A DNA stretch of 64,000 bases from Hofstenia miamia (GCA_004352715.1 SCFE01000104.1:685771-749770); one strand, 5' to 3'. Shown: positions 47,061 to 59,540, numbered from the stretch's first letter. Made by a program: numbers and translations. Notes: a model not told the origin generated them from the sequence alone.

Positions 47061-48462
47061 ACAGAAAGTAGAAACCATTCGAAAGTTCTCAAAACCGACT
47101 GATAGAAGATCCTTGCAAAGATTACTTGGTATGACAAACTATTTATCGCAATTCATTCCAAAATATTCCAGCATCACCGCTCCTTTAAGAAACTTGCTAA
47201 AAAAGGATAGCCAATTCCAATGGAATGGTCAACAACAGTCGGCGTTTGATCATGTCATTCAATGCCTTACATCGAAACCTGTATTAGGCCATTTCGATAG
47301 CACGCTGCCGATAACGCTTCAGACAGATGCCTCCAATTTTGCTCTAGGAGCTTGCTTACTTCAGAGTGGAAAACCGGTAGCATATGCGGCAAGGTCTATG
47401 ACAAACTGTGAAAAGAACTACTCTCAAATAGAAAAGGAGTTATTGGCCATAACATATGCGTGCACACACTTTCATCAGTATGCGTACGGACGAGAAGTAA
47501 ATGTGGAAACAGACCACAAGCCTTTAGAAAATTTGCAGCACAAACCTCTTACCAGTTGCCCACCAAGAATACAGCGACTGTTGGTAGTTCTGCAAAGGTA
47601 TCCTGCTCTTACACTAACATACAAGCCAGGGCGTCAATTACACTTAGCAGATACATTGTCAAGATTAAACCTTCCTCCTGAAAGGTCAAGTAATATAGAG
47701 ACGCAGTTGTCAGCTGCAGTTCACACAATAGAAATCCCTGATAAAATCGACAAGTCGAAACTTAGGAAAGAGATCTCTCAAGATCAAATTGCAGTAAAGC
47801 TTATGAAATTTATCAGAACATCATGGCCGCAAAGACAGCAATTAGAAGAGGTAGAATTAAAGAACATAGAAAAGATCAAACATGAAATGCATATTCATGA
47901 CGATTTAATAATGCGGCAAAACCAAGTGTATATTCCGAAATCATGTAGAAGACAGCTTCTCAACGAAATTCACGGATCACATTTGGGAATAAACAAAACT
48001 AAAACATATCCACGACAGTTTTTCTTTTGGCCGAAAATGTCAGAAGACATTGAAAAGCATATAACAAAATGCACAGTTTGCAAAATGCACCAAGCAGCAA
48101 ATAAAAAGGAGCCAATCATATATCATGAACGTCCAAGAGTGCCATTTTATAAAATAGCCGTAGATATCGCCCAAGCTGAATCGAAGACCTTCTTGATTTG
48201 CGTAGACTTCTACTCACGATTTTTACAATGTTACAGACTTGCATCCAAAACAGCATTAGCAGTTACTGAGAAGATTAAAGAGATGATGTCGCAACACGGG
48301 ATACCTAATGAAATCGTTGCATATAATAACCTATTTGGTTCAGCGGAGTTTAGAAAATTTACAAAGAAATACGGAGTTAAGCTGACTCTAAGTAGTCCCC
48401 GCTTCCCACAGTCTAATGGAATGGCAGAGCGCGCTGTAAGAACATTTAAAATCGATGTATAA
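47041..48462 (+). pseudogene. Gypsy-2 pol: RT connection, RNase H and integrase
   Basis: From KPNPQKVETIRKFSKPTDRR (RT thumb/connection), an RNase H follows with all four acidic positions visible: LQTDASNFALGACLL, YSQIEKELLAITYA, VETDHKPLENL and LHLADTLSRL. The integrase has the H2C2 zinc site (NEIHGSHLGI and KCTVCK) and a core with AVDIAQAESKTFLICVDFYS (first Asp) and SNGMAERAVRTF (Glu). The second Asp block, usually SDNGPQF, reads IVAYNNLFGSAEF, so the catalytic Asp is Tyr and integration activity is lost. The frame ends at TAA 48460; the following codons continue the protein, so this is a single premature stop. Confidence 0.9.
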
Positions 48463-49050
48463 AAAGGTCCTGATTATAGACTTTCAATACTACAGTACAA
48501 TAATACACCGCTTAGTTTTAGCCAATTTTCGCCTGCTCAACTGTTTTTTAGTCGCATCTTAAGAACCAGCGACATTATACCCAAAAAGTTGTTAAAACCA
48601 AAGATGATATCCCAGAAGAAGTTTATGGAAGACGAACAAAAATACAAAGAAAGTCAAAAGAAGCATTATGATCGTTCTGCAAAGGATTTATCTAAGCTTG
48701 GAAAAGGAGACACGGTACGCGTCACTAATCTTAGAGATGTTACTGGGAAGATAGTCAGAAGACACCCTGCACCAAGATCTTATCTGATAAAAGTAGGATC
48801 CAAAATTATAAGAAGAAACCGACGTCACCTCATACCACTAAGTTCAGCAGGAAGGAGTGTCTGTGATTGGAGAGATTTTGAAATACCTCTACCATTGTCA
48901 GAGCAGGGAACCTCTAATGAAAGTACCACAAAGTACTCGCCAACCCGACGAAAACCCATCACAAAATATTTGCACAAAGTGTCAACTAGGAATAGACAAC
49001 CTCCTCAATTTTACGGATGCCCAGTCAACTCGAACCAAAGATTTGCCTGA
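48463..49050 (+). pseudogene. Gypsy-2 pol: integrase C-terminus
   Basis: In frame with the preceding block after one stop: YNNTPLSFSQFSPAQLFFSR closes the core. A C-terminal domain then reads LGKGDTVRVTNLRDVTGKIV and RRHPAPRSYLIKVG, with RRNRRHLIPLS, an SH3-like fold typical of this group. The rest is a basic, low-complexity tail ending at 49050. Confidence 0.85.
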
Positions 49051-49069
49051 TCGATCTGGAAAGGAGAGA

Positions 49070-49245
49070 TGTGCCATGCAAATGGTAAACACCACGCGTA
49101 GGTGCAAGGTAGTTGCCTGTGTTGTCGGGGACGCGCTACGTGAGGATCTGGTCTCCTCCACCAGCTGTGGTTTAGTATATATAAGCATTTGTTACATTAG
49201 GTAGATACAATACAATATTTTATTATTCTAATTAAGTTCTTTACA
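49070..49245 (+). repeat. Gypsy-2 3' LTR with preceding polypurine tract
   Basis: The purine tract GGAAAGGAGAGA (49058-49069) is followed by TGTGCCATGC and ends TTTACA, a TG...CA form. AATAAA of the 5' LTR is changed to AATACA here, so the normal 3' processing signal is lost. Confidence 0.85.
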
Positions 49246-51116
49246 GTTGCATTGACATGTTTCTTCGCGCTAAATATTAGTTTTTGATGACTAACCTAGT
49301 TTCTAACTTGAAAATGTTTTGTTGAGGCCAACCTCCAAGAAATTCAACCTTCAAGGAATTATTTGATCTTCATTTTAACATCTTTGCATTATTTTAAGAA
49401 AAATTCTGTGGTTCAGTAAGTTGGTAATTTTTTTGGTTGGTGCAGAGGTCTAGAATGCACATTTGTTCTTAGCCTTCTTTATATTTTTAGGCCAACACAT
49501 TGTCAATCCATTACTAGTTGACCGACTACCCATTGTGACCAATACACATCGTGACGAGAGGTCTGCGGGGTCGGTGCCACGTCCTAGTCACGTTTCTGGT
49601 ACCGGTCACCTGGTACGATAATGGATTTAAAAATGTGGTACGCTAATGGTACAGAACAGGACCAGTACTTCTTTAAAAATACTTAGCTGTATCGGGATTT
49701 CAGCATACAATTTCTCTGCCTTTTTATTTATTTTTATTTAGAATTATATAGTCGTAATTACTGAAATTGATGGATACTTTTTTGATTTCTTTTTTTTGTT
49801 TTTAAGGTTTTAAGGCACATATGCCATGGAACCAAACTCTAATTGTGACTCATCAAATTTCCTAACTTCGGCATCGCTTTTGACCTTTGCTAAAGTTCTG
49901 AAAACAGCAATTATATTTACAAATTCCAGGTATTGCTGAAAAGATATATCGCATCTTGTTAAAAATTTCATTCCACGTTTCAGTACAAAATATGTTCTCG
50001 AAGATTGCTCTCCCGCCCATTTTATTTCATCTAAGCTTACTATCTCACATTTTAAGTAGATTCATATTGAGTTACCATTGTATTCTATTATCGATCCAAG
50101 TGAAGCACTACGGAATTTTTAAGTTATTAATCGATTTCATTCAATTCTCAAAAACACTGTCATTTTAAAGTAGCTTGTGACTTTTAAGCCCTCAATGAAT
50201 AGTATAAAATTAGAAAAACTACCATAGACTGATGTTGTGCACGCTTATCTATATTTTATCTCAACAGGAAAAGTCTAAATTACACAATTTATTTAGAGCA
50301 CACCTATTATTGCAAATAATTTTCAGTTTCCTATTAAATTTTCAGCGTCACAAGACTAAAAGCAATTAAGCTTATTAAAAGTACATTTGATATTTAAAAG
50401 TACCAACAACCATAATGAAATCGATTCCCACTTCATTGATAAACACTCTGAAGATGGGCATTCTAATAACTAATTTCACAATTTTGTTTGCTTTTTACGT
50501 ACATTGGTTTCGGTTGATTTCTCTTTTACATCCATTCGTTATTGCGGTATATTTAGCAAGAAGGAATTGCCTTATTATGAATTACATTTGTTAAGCAAAA
50601 TTTTTCTATTTGATCGTGCATGCTGGCAGTTTTTGAGGCTAATATTAAAATAATGAAACTTCAAGTATTCGTCACATGTTTATTATATCATGCACTCAAA
50701 TTATTATTACAAAATTTATGAAAGAGCTCAAATTTTTCTACATGCTTGTATTTTAGGTTATTAATATTTAATTTTTTGAAGAAACGATTTACAAACATTT
50801 GGAGTTGTAATTTATCAAGGCATAATTTGCAAAACTCTTACTTTAGTAATTCAGACTAATTCTTAGAAGTCCATTTTTGAAGATATAGGAATCGAACACC
50901 AATGCTTGTTTGCAATGTCACATAGAAAAGTGGCCTCAACTGAACAATTTTCAAAAAGAAATCTTACCACGAAGAAACGGCTTTTGAACTATTTTCTTAG
51001 AAGTAATGAACTTCCGCAGGTCAGAATGGCTGCACGACACTTGCCCAGAATGTTTCCTTCCTCAGCTAGCTGTTATTGTATCTAGTAGAAACAGGATTTC
51101 AATTGATACTATCTGA

Positions 51117-51148
<32 letters not shown>

Positions 51149-51238
51149 NNNNNNNNNNNNNNNNNNNNNNNNNNNNNNNNNNNNNNNNNNNNNNNNNNNN
51201 NNNNNNNNNNNNNNNNNNNNNNNNNNNNNNNNNNNNNN

Positions 51239-51272
<34 letters not shown>

Positions 51273-52289
51273 GGCTATTCCTAATATAGGTTTTTTATAA
51301 ATTTGCAAAAGCTTGGGGTCTCAAACTTGGAGAAATTGTAAAATATACTTCAATAATAGCCCTCTCCACTTTGATATTTTATAGTAATTCTATGCAGGCC
51401 AATTTTATAAACACAGATGAAAGTCAGTTTTTAGTTTAATGTTGTGAAATTGCAAAAATTTGCTGTTTTTTAAATGCATTAGTGCATTGATGCTGACTTT
51501 GCTATATCTTCCATGAGCTTAATAGCCTTCTGAGCTGCTTTATTTTACTTAGAAACCTCAATATACTAACAAGCTCTAAGCTACAATAGCACTTTAAGTA
51601 TTCTTTTGCTTTTGAATAAAACTCTAGTGTGTCATAAGGCTCTAGGTAGATGCTTTTACCAAAACGTTAATTTAAGACCAATCAGAGGCCTAATTATTGG
51701 CGATTAATCACAAAAATTGTTGAAGATGAGGCCACGTATCTCGTAATAGAAAATTATAGTACTAAGAGGAAAAGAAAAATCAGTCTTTTCATTGAAGCTG
51801 AGCATTTTTCTAGTTGTAAAGTTTTGATGACAAATTTATGTATCAGGTATCCAATTCTCTCAGGCATTTGAAGTCAGTGAAGGCCATTTTGAGCTCCATG
51901 TGTATATTTTGCATAGCATGTTTTGAGTGTCGTTATAATAACATTTTATCAATTGCTCTTGATAATGAAAGGAAAATAATATGCTACATTAGAGTTAAAA
52001 TGCCAGTGTATTTTGATTTTCATGCCCACTAAGCCATAAATCTACCAATAATATCTGTGCTGTAGGAGTTTTAAACTAATTTAATGGCCTTTCAAAAGTT
52101 GTTTTAAGGCAAGTGCAGGTCTAATTAAGTTTTCAATGTGTTGTGGATCAATTCTTTTTTCTATTATTACAAAAGTACAATTTTCAATTTATACAAAATC
52201 AAATCATATCTTTCAAAAATTTAAAAAACATTTTGAGATTATCCACAAAAATTTTAAGTCATATATAGGCATATACAGTATTACGCCAT
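49246..52289. other. AT-rich region with a gap inside a TA array
   Basis: TA repeats at 51120-51148 and 51239-51269 flank a 90-N gap (51149-51238). A GC-richer patch at 49525-49640 includes two TGGTACG(A/C)TAATGG units. No recognisable gene; the frames at 49956-50168 and 51838-52032 have no known domains. Confidence 0.5.
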
Positions 52290-52315
52290 GTATATATATA
52301 TATATATATATAGAG

Positions 52316-52377
<62 letters not shown>
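52290..52377. repeat. Compound (TA)n array
   Basis: TA repeats with short interruptions, directly bordering the truncated hAT-1. Confidence 0.95.
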
Positions 52378-52378
<1 letters not shown>

Positions 52379-54195
52379 GAGTTTTATTCAGACACAAAAA
52401 ACACATTCTTGCTATGTCGGACGTTGTTTTCTTCTGTGCAATGCATGACATCCCACTTCGTGGTTACCGAGAAGGTGAAGAAGAGCTTAACCGAGGTAAC
52501 TGTTTTGGTCTCCTTAAATTAATTTTCACATACAACAGTAATGTTGCAAATCGCTTTGAGAGTCTTCCAAAAAACACAAAGATGACATCGCGTGAGACAC
52601 AAAATGATCTTCTTGAAGCAGGTGCATCTTTACTCTTGCAACAGATAAAGAGGCAGTTTCTTTCTGCGCCACTCTTTAGTATAATAGCTGATGAAAGTAA
52701 TGACTGTGCAAATAACAAATTGGTCGCAGTTGCTGTCCGTCATGTTTACATTGTTAAAGTGAAAAAAAGGGTTGTCAAGTTTGTATCGACTGAAAGCCCT
52801 AAAGCTGATAAAGTTGCTGAGAAAATAGTGGACGTAATGAATGTGCTTCAATATGATGCTGACAAATGTGTTGGGTTTGCATTTGATGGAGCAAACGTAA
52901 TGTCTGGGTCTTTTGAAGGAGTGCAAGCTCGTTTAAAATCGATTTTTCCAAGAGCAATATACACATATTTTCATGCACATCGCCTTAATCTTATTCTTCT
53001 ATCTGTATCTCAAGTCAGTAATTACGTTCGTCAGTTTTTCGACCATATCTCCATGCTTGTTTCTTTTATAACCAACTCACTTCCTCGACGCAAAATATTT
53101 AAAGAAGTGCAGTAACAGTTTATAACAAATGAAAGGCCATTGATTTACTCAAACCGTTTGTCGTTCGTTGGATTTCTCGTGCTGAAACTTGTGGACGGTT
53201 TCTACATCCTTACCCTTCAATACATGAAACACTATATTCACTGTCTGAAAGTCGTGATGTTGAAGCAAAGGCAGCATCAATTAGATATTTGACGATGATT
53301 TCTAAGCAAATGTTTTTTTTGCAGTTGGTAATGTTCAATTGCATACTTGATCAAACAAGTTACGTGACATCTGCTTTGCAGAATAGTATATTGTCTATAA
53401 ATCATATATGATATTTCTGAACCACCAGCGTCAAGGAGAGATCGCACTGGAGATAATTTTTATGAGAGAGCCAAGCAGCTCTACTATGAAATAATAGATA
53501 GATGTCTTGTAGAGCTGAATAGCCGTTTCAACAATATCATGAGAGTGGCAGAGAGTCTCAATCCATACAGCGATCATTTCTTGCGTGAATGTGACTTACA
53601 TAACGCTGTTGAACTTTCTGCACATTTTGGTGTCAATTGTTCACTAAATGAGCTGAGCGTTTTTAACGGATACATAAAGTTTTTAACTGAAAAAAGTACC
53701 TCAGTCGCTTAACTACGACCTTATTTGCCTCCTCCTAAATAATGATGACAGAGCAGTTTTAAAACGTGTGGCTGTTAATTTCTGCAATTATAGCAATTGG
53801 ACAAACATCAGTTGCCATTGAGAGACTTTTTAGCATTGTAAACCATAAAATGACCGAATTTCGAAAATCGAGGGCAACGAATCGTCTAAAATATCTGGCC
53901 CTTTTTTCTTTTGAAAAAGAACTCACAGATGAGTTAGACAGATAAAAAATGATTTTTTATTATTAAGCAAATCTTTATAAATATTTTTGAAAACTCTCTC
54001 TTGTACAATTACGCAACAATTAAGAGCAAATATTTTGCTTAAGATCAAAATTCAAGCCACACATACAATATATATACTAAATATTTACAAAACTGAATAA
54101 TGTACTGCACTTTTTTTCAAAATTTAATTGATTCAATATATTATCACTCTAGGAAATGATTCTGCTCCTCTTGATTTTTTACTCTATCTACGCTA

Positions 54196-54198
<3 letters not shown>
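52378..54198 (+). mobile_element. hAT-1: 5'-truncated hAT transposon
   Basis: The right end, read inward, is CAGTAGCGTAGATAGAGTAA, the same type as hAT-2 (CAGTGGCGTAGCTGATGTGA), and it borders TA repeats at 54199. No matching left terminus is present: at 52378 the element emerges directly from a TA array in mid-protein, so its 5' part is lost. Confidence 0.8.
52414..53945 (+). pseudogene. hAT-1 transposase, ZMYM1-like
   Basis: A transposase of the hAT group often annotated as zinc finger MYM-type protein 1-like. Frame 52414-53115 holds HDIPLRGYREGEEELNRGN, APLFSIIADESNDCANNKLV with a catalytic-type Asp, GFAFDGANVMSGSF and AHRLNLILLS, all characteristic of that group. After TAA at 53113 and a frameshift it continues at 53142-53411 (LLKPFVVRWISRAETCGRF) and 53415-53711 (RRDRTGDNFYERAKQLYYEI). 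The end, 53784-53945, is the hATC dimerisation domain (TSVAIERLFSIVNHKMTEFR, ending ELTDELDR). The N-terminal zinc finger is missing. At least three disablements. Confidence 0.88.
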
Positions 54199-54231
<33 letters not shown>

Positions 54232-54782
54232 AAGTAGTTTTCTATATATATGTAAATAGCTATTTTGTTTATAAAAATTCACCGACTATCAAAAATTCCT
54301 GTAATATCTAGGCTAGTTGACGCCAATAAGTTTGTCATTATGCATTTTAATTGCATGAAGTGAGATAATTTACTTCGAGCAAATTGAATTTTTAAATAAT
54401 TTAAAACTAAAAATAAATCTTATTACATTCAAATTACTGCTCGCCAAATGCTTAATATTATTCAGAAAACTCTCAGCAATATTTGAATATTGTGAAATAG
54501 CGAATTCAGTATCTTTTCGCTTTATTATATTCAATTACCTCAATTGTGAAGATTTCATTGTTCACTTGTAAATGGTTTTCTCATCTCAATGATTAATGAC
54601 ACGATTTAGAACTACGTGAGAATTATAATTATTTCCCAATTGTATCATTTACTCATCTGTATATACAATGAGTAACTTAATTAGATTGTATTGTTAAAAT
54701 GGCATAGGCAAGAATTCACTGCATTTCCAACTAAATATATCTGTAAAATTTTGCATTTTATTTTTATTATTAAAGGATTACC
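54199..54782. other. AT-rich spacer
   Basis: (TA)n at 54199-54226, otherwise no feature seen. Confidence 0.5.
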
Positions 54783-54808
54783 TATATATATATATATATA
54801 TATATATA
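54783..54808. repeat. (TA)n at 5' border of LINE-B
   Basis: Thirteen TA units, immediately followed by LINE-B sequence. Confidence 0.95.
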
Positions 54809-56446
54809 ACTCTTTAGAAGCACATACGCTTAATATGGGTTTTACTTCACTTAACAAATTTAAACCCCGGGATGAGCATTCGTGCGAGTTTGACAACAAT
54901 GATGAAGATGTTCCAATAATTACAGAAGTAATGGTAGAAAATAGCTTTAGAAAAATAAGACCAAAAACATCGCCGGGGAAAAGTGCATTACCTTGGATTT
55001 TTAAAAAATTTGCAAAGGAACTGACTAAAACCTATCGCTATTTGTATCCAAAATATCTATGTGAGTATTATTACCCAACAATGTGGAAATTAGCAGTTGT
55101 AATACCCATACCTATAATACCAAATCCAGATAAAAATAACTATAAACACTTCAGACCAATAACAATAACACCCATTGCAGCAAGATATCTGGACTCTATA
55201 TTGGTCTCTTTCTACACTAGTAAATTTAATAATTCTTTAAATTCAAACCAATTTGCCCTCAAAAAAGATAGGTTAACAACAGATGTATTATTGTATTTAA
55301 TGGACAAAATAACGACAACATTGAATTCTAAACAAACGGCTATAGTAAAAATTGTATTTCTCGATTACAGTAGTACTTATAACACTGTATTGCAAAACAA
55401 AATCGTAAACGCAATAAAACTGTAATCACCATCGATGGCAAATTTTATCAGTAAGAATCTTCCTAATTTTAATCAGTGTGTTCAATTTGAAAACTTAAAA
55501 TACTCTGAGAATATTACTCTATCTGTTGGAGTGCCGCAAAGAGGACCAATGTCAGGTGTGCTGTTTACACACCTCACTAATGAAATATGTACAAAGAAAC
55601 TAACTTATCCTGACACATCAGAAATAATTAAATACTCGGATGATACACGTATAACTAGAGACATTTTAACATCGACTAGGGAAAAGGATGAATATAGTAT
55701 TGAGAAAAATATTAATGATGTCATACAATTGTCAAAAACAAACAACCTGATAATTAATGATTAAAATCAACGGTATTGGTATGTAAGCATCCGAATATCA
55801 AGAATTCAAGAATGATACTTTTATTAAATAATTCAATTAAATGCGATGGCCTTGAACTTCAGGTAAATAAAGTATCTGGGTATTAAAATAAATAAAGATT
55901 TGAATTGGAATGATCAATTGGATTACCTGATTTATAAGCCATTTCGTTCCGTTTTATCAACGTCTATTTTATTGAATTTATACCAACCCATAATCATTAC
56001 ATGATTTTTAAAACATACATTAAGTCAATATACACATATGCTTCTGTGGTGTGGGTAGCAGAAATTTCGGAAGACAAAAAAAATCCTTGTGAAAACAGCT
56101 CAAATTGTTTTCCAAATTGTCTACCATTAGCAAAAACGAGCTTATTGATAGCATTAACAGTACTTTCAAAGAAACGTTTAAACAATACGCCTGAAAAATG
56201 TATAATAATAATCATCCATGCATGAAAGAATTAATTTCTCTAAAAACAATACTCGGACTAAAGTTATTCTAGATAGGAAAAAAGATGTACGACGGAGCAA
56301 AACCTACCAGCAGCACTTAAATATATTAATAATGGAACTCTCCTATAGTAATGTTTTATTGAAATTTTCCAACTTTCTTTTGTAAATTGTACTTTGGGCT
56401 GTGTACAGGAAATAAAGCATGGATAAATACAATACAATACAATAAG
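54809..56446 (+). pseudogene. LINE-B: 5'-truncated non-LTR retrotransposon
   Basis: An RT of a non-LTR element. Frame 54809-55425 reads RKIRPKTSPGKSALPWIFKK, WKLAVVIPIPIIPN (RT motif 1 region), NSNQFALKKDRLTTDVLLYL and KIVFLDYSSTYNTV (first catalytic Asp; usually LDYSSAFNT). After one in-frame stop at 55423, 55435-55764 reads ITLSVGVPQRGPMSGVLF and KYSDDTRI (the catalytic Asp pair). The C-terminal part at 56001-56225 includes YIKSIYTYASVVWVAEI. It ends with a pentanucleotide tail (AATAC)n at about 56424-56444. TA repeats border both sides. The clade is probably near L2/RTEX, which is inference. Confidence 0.85.
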
Positions 56447-56473
56447 ATATATATATATATATATATATATATT
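56447..56473. repeat. (TA)n between LINE-B and LINE-A copy 2
   Basis: TA array separating the 3' ends of two LINEs in opposite orientation. Confidence 0.95.
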
Positions 56474-57580
56474 TAATAATGAATGACTATATTTAGCCGC
56501 TGAAGGCTAATACTACAAAAAAATAAAAACATATCAAGTTTTACGGCAGCGAGGACAGTCACAGAAGATAAAGTAGGATTAGATGGAAGAGTAGGCGAAG
56601 TTGGAGAAGGGCTCAGCAAAGAGGAAGGACATCAAAAACTTTTTGAAGCTCCGCGGCGGGGACAAGAATCAATGACTGTTGGAGGGTTTAGCAGCAATCC
56701 AAACACGATTGAAAAACCAGTGAAGGGTGCGATGTTTCTTGGGACGACGAATGGAGAAAGTGACAACATCATCATAACGAGTGGAGAAGGAATTAGAGAA
56801 CTTAATGAAATCAAAACGATCAAGATCCAATTTGCGAGTGAGCAAGCGATTGAACAGGAGGAGATCACATAAATGGAAGTATAGTGACAGCGAGAGAGTG
56901 GAGAATTCGAGAAGAGCGTCTTTGTGTGTCAAGGAAGAGATCCAATTGAAGGCACGCTTCTGGAAGCGTCCCATAGAGTGGAACAAGGAACGAGAAGACC
57001 ACCAACAAGGAGAAGAGTAGAGAAGATGGCGCGAGGAATGGAGTTGAACAAGGACAGTTTTACAGCAGCCGTGGAATTAAAGGGAACATTGCGGAAGAGG
57101 GCAAGAAGTGAGGAACTAGATTTGCGGAGGCGCAAGGACACATGACCAGACCAATTAAATTAGCAGTAAGTTGAACTTCAAGATGAGTATGAAGAGGAGA
57201 AAGTTCACAGGAAGAGGAAGATCAGAAGGGGAGGTACAGAATAGGAAATACCACATTTCTTGGGTGAGCTAATTCAAGATGGTTAGCTGAAGACCAAGTG
57301 GTAAAAAGCTCAAGATCAGAGGTAATATTGGAGGCAAAAGAACTACCAAAGTTGAAAATCGCAGTGTCATCAACGTACAATGGACAGAGTGAGTTGATAG
57401 ACAGAGAGGTCGTTGATAGCAACGAGGAAGAAAAGAACAGCACACACAGAACCTTGAGAAGCACCACTAGAGACAAGAGCAGGAGAAAAAATAGGCGAGT
57501 TGATTTTGACACACTGATGACGATTAGACAGGTAAGGCTGGAAGAGTTTGATGAAATCAGCATCAAAGCCAAATAAATTA
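56474..57580 (-). pseudogene. LINE-A copy 2: 5'-truncated non-LTR retrotransposon
   Basis: Alignable with 3266-4290. In sense: NLFGFDADFIKLFQPYLSNR near 57570, SSGASQGSVCAVLFFLVAIN near 57470, LYVDDTAIFNFGSSFASNIT near 57370 (catalytic Asp pair kept), RRPKKHRTLHWFFNR near 56740 and the 3' region to 56474. Frames shift several times. The 5' junction is exact: homology to copy 1 stops at AAGCCAAATAA (57580), where TA repeats and a gap begin. That is ordinary 5' truncation during target-primed reverse transcription, or insertion into TA repeats. Confidence 0.85.
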
Positions 57581-57706
57581 TATATATATNNNNNNNNNNN
57601 NNNNNNNNNNNNNNNNNNNNNNNNNNNNNNNNNNNNNNNNNNNNNNNNNNNNNNNNNNNNNNNNNNNNNNNNNNNNNNNNNNNNNNNNNNNNNNNNNNNN
57701 NNNNNN

Positions 57707-57738
<32 letters not shown>
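57581..57738. repeat. (TA)n with 117-N gap
   Basis: TA repeats at 57581-57589 and 57708-57738 around N at 57590-57706. Confidence 0.95.
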
Positions 57739-57741
<3 letters not shown>

Positions 57742-59539
57742 TAATAGATGCTGTATGAACATGTTCAATGGAAATATATTGTGGAGTCAATAAGGGGTGA
57801 TTGGGACAGGTTCTCATTAGTCGGGTCATGATCACTACGATTACAAGTCATCCTAAAATTTTTGCCTATTCTGACAATATAATAATAAGTATACTTTGCA
57901 ACCGCTTAAAGAAGTAAATGAATAATAATACTCTATTTAAGCACAACGCGTTGGCCAAAAGCCGAACGGAAAACACTTTCAATTCTTCGTCATAAGAATT
58001 CCCCATGAAAAGAGATGACATTGTCCTTAACTGGTGCTTTATTATTTTATCAATATTTTAATAGCGATTGTACAAATAAGCCTACTACTCAGCTCATCTG
58101 AAATATAATATATAGCTAAAAGTAAACCTGTAAAAATAAGAGTCTTAACTCTAAGAAACCTACTTGGAGATACCGGTTGTTGGAAAGAGAAAAAATAACA
58201 AGCTATCAGAAACCTAATCAGCTGGTTTCTCCTGCGAAGTTGGTTCTATAGGAGACCAATCGTGAGAGTGCTCTCAGCACAACCCGCAAGCACTATGTAA
58301 TTTAGATAAAAACTTGCATTCAAATGGTTAATAATGATATACATCTTCACCAAGTCATATAACATGATTGCATGCAATACAATCACTGAAACTTAAGTTA
58401 GCTACATGCACTTCGTGTATTGTTAATGATAAATGTATGCAAATAGGCAAAACTTTTTATTATATATTATATTTAGTGATTTTAGACAAAACTGCACCAC
58501 ACATGACTTACTTAATATTTTAAGTAAGCCATGCACCACATGAGGTTGTTCAAACTTAACTTTTCAAGCATGATCTAAATATGAACAATCCTAATATACA
58601 TGTTTGTAAATAGATGCTGGTGAAATTAATTCTGCACGAATTTAGTATATTTTTCAAAAAAATCTTCTCTATAATGAACTTGCAGCTCAACCAATTTGCC
58701 TATATTCAAAGATGAAAGTGTCACAAGAGAAATGTAAAACAATCATTTGTACTATTTCACCCTAAGAATTGTATGAAATTAGTAATTTTAAATTCAGATT
58801 TAAAAAATTTGAATTAATTTAACTATCATTTATTAATTTATTATTTTCTAGATTAACTAGTGGGCAGTGCAAAATTAATTCGCTCTTCAATATTAAAAAT
58901 TAATAAAATTTTGAAATTAAGAAAAGTTAAGCTATTTAATGCAGTCAAATTTTACCATTCCACGGTAGAATACCTGGTATTTTTAGCCTGGAGTTCGTGA
59001 GAACACGCAATGATTGTGCTAAGGTATTCGAGAACATGCACACTAGAGCAAGAGATCAATTTATGCAAACCAATAAATATATATGCTAATTTTTTCATTA
59101 ATGAATATTTTTAATCAGTATGTATAAAATGTCATGAACAATATAATGCTGAGCTGTTTAATTACCAAGCAAAAAATGAGATTAATAGGGTTGTCATTAT
59201 TTGTTCTATTAACAAAATAATATATTATTATATTATTAGTAGTTTAAGAACTTGCAATATGCACGTGGAATTTCTGTAAGTTATTAAAATTTTTAAAACG
59301 AATTTTTTATAGAAATATTTTAGCTTTAGCTTGGTTATAGTTATAAAAGTGAATCGGTTATACATCATTATTTTAAAAGCCTGAATNGCTATTTAATGCA
59401 GTCAAATTTTACCATTCCACGGTAGAATACCTGGTTATACATCATTATTTTAAAAGCCTGAATTAAATCATGACCAGATTATGAAACTGCGAAAATCAAA
59501 CTTACTATTAAACACATGGTTCATGAAGATTGTATCCAA
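57739..59539. other. AT-rich region with an overlap-type junction
   Basis: No gene recognised. A hairpin lies at 58502-58533 and a single N at 59387. 59388-59433 repeats 58931-58976, and 59432-59462 repeats 59356-59386. Confidence 0.6.
58502..58533. other. Hairpin with 14-bp arms
   Basis: CATGACTTACTTAA and TTAAGTAAGCCATG (one mismatch) flank the loop TATT. No function can be assigned. Confidence 0.6.
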
Positions 59540-59540
59540 C

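Larger units (their letters stand above)
44551..49245 (+). mobile_element. Gypsy-2: K02A2.6-like Ty3/Gypsy retrotransposon with two LTRs
   Basis: Order: LTR, PBS, gag, protease, [gap], misplaced integrase piece, RT, RNase H, integrase, polypurine tract, LTR, all on the plus strand. This is the Ty3/Gypsy order apart from the extra integrase piece. No envelope gene is present. LTR divergence of about 4% and multiple lesions indicate an inactive copy. I did not find a convincing target duplication. Confidence 0.9.

Noticed and set aside
58219-58257. Hairpin GGTTTCTCCT/AGGAGACC as a structured RNA
   Set aside because: Short and imperfect; nothing nearby supports a function.
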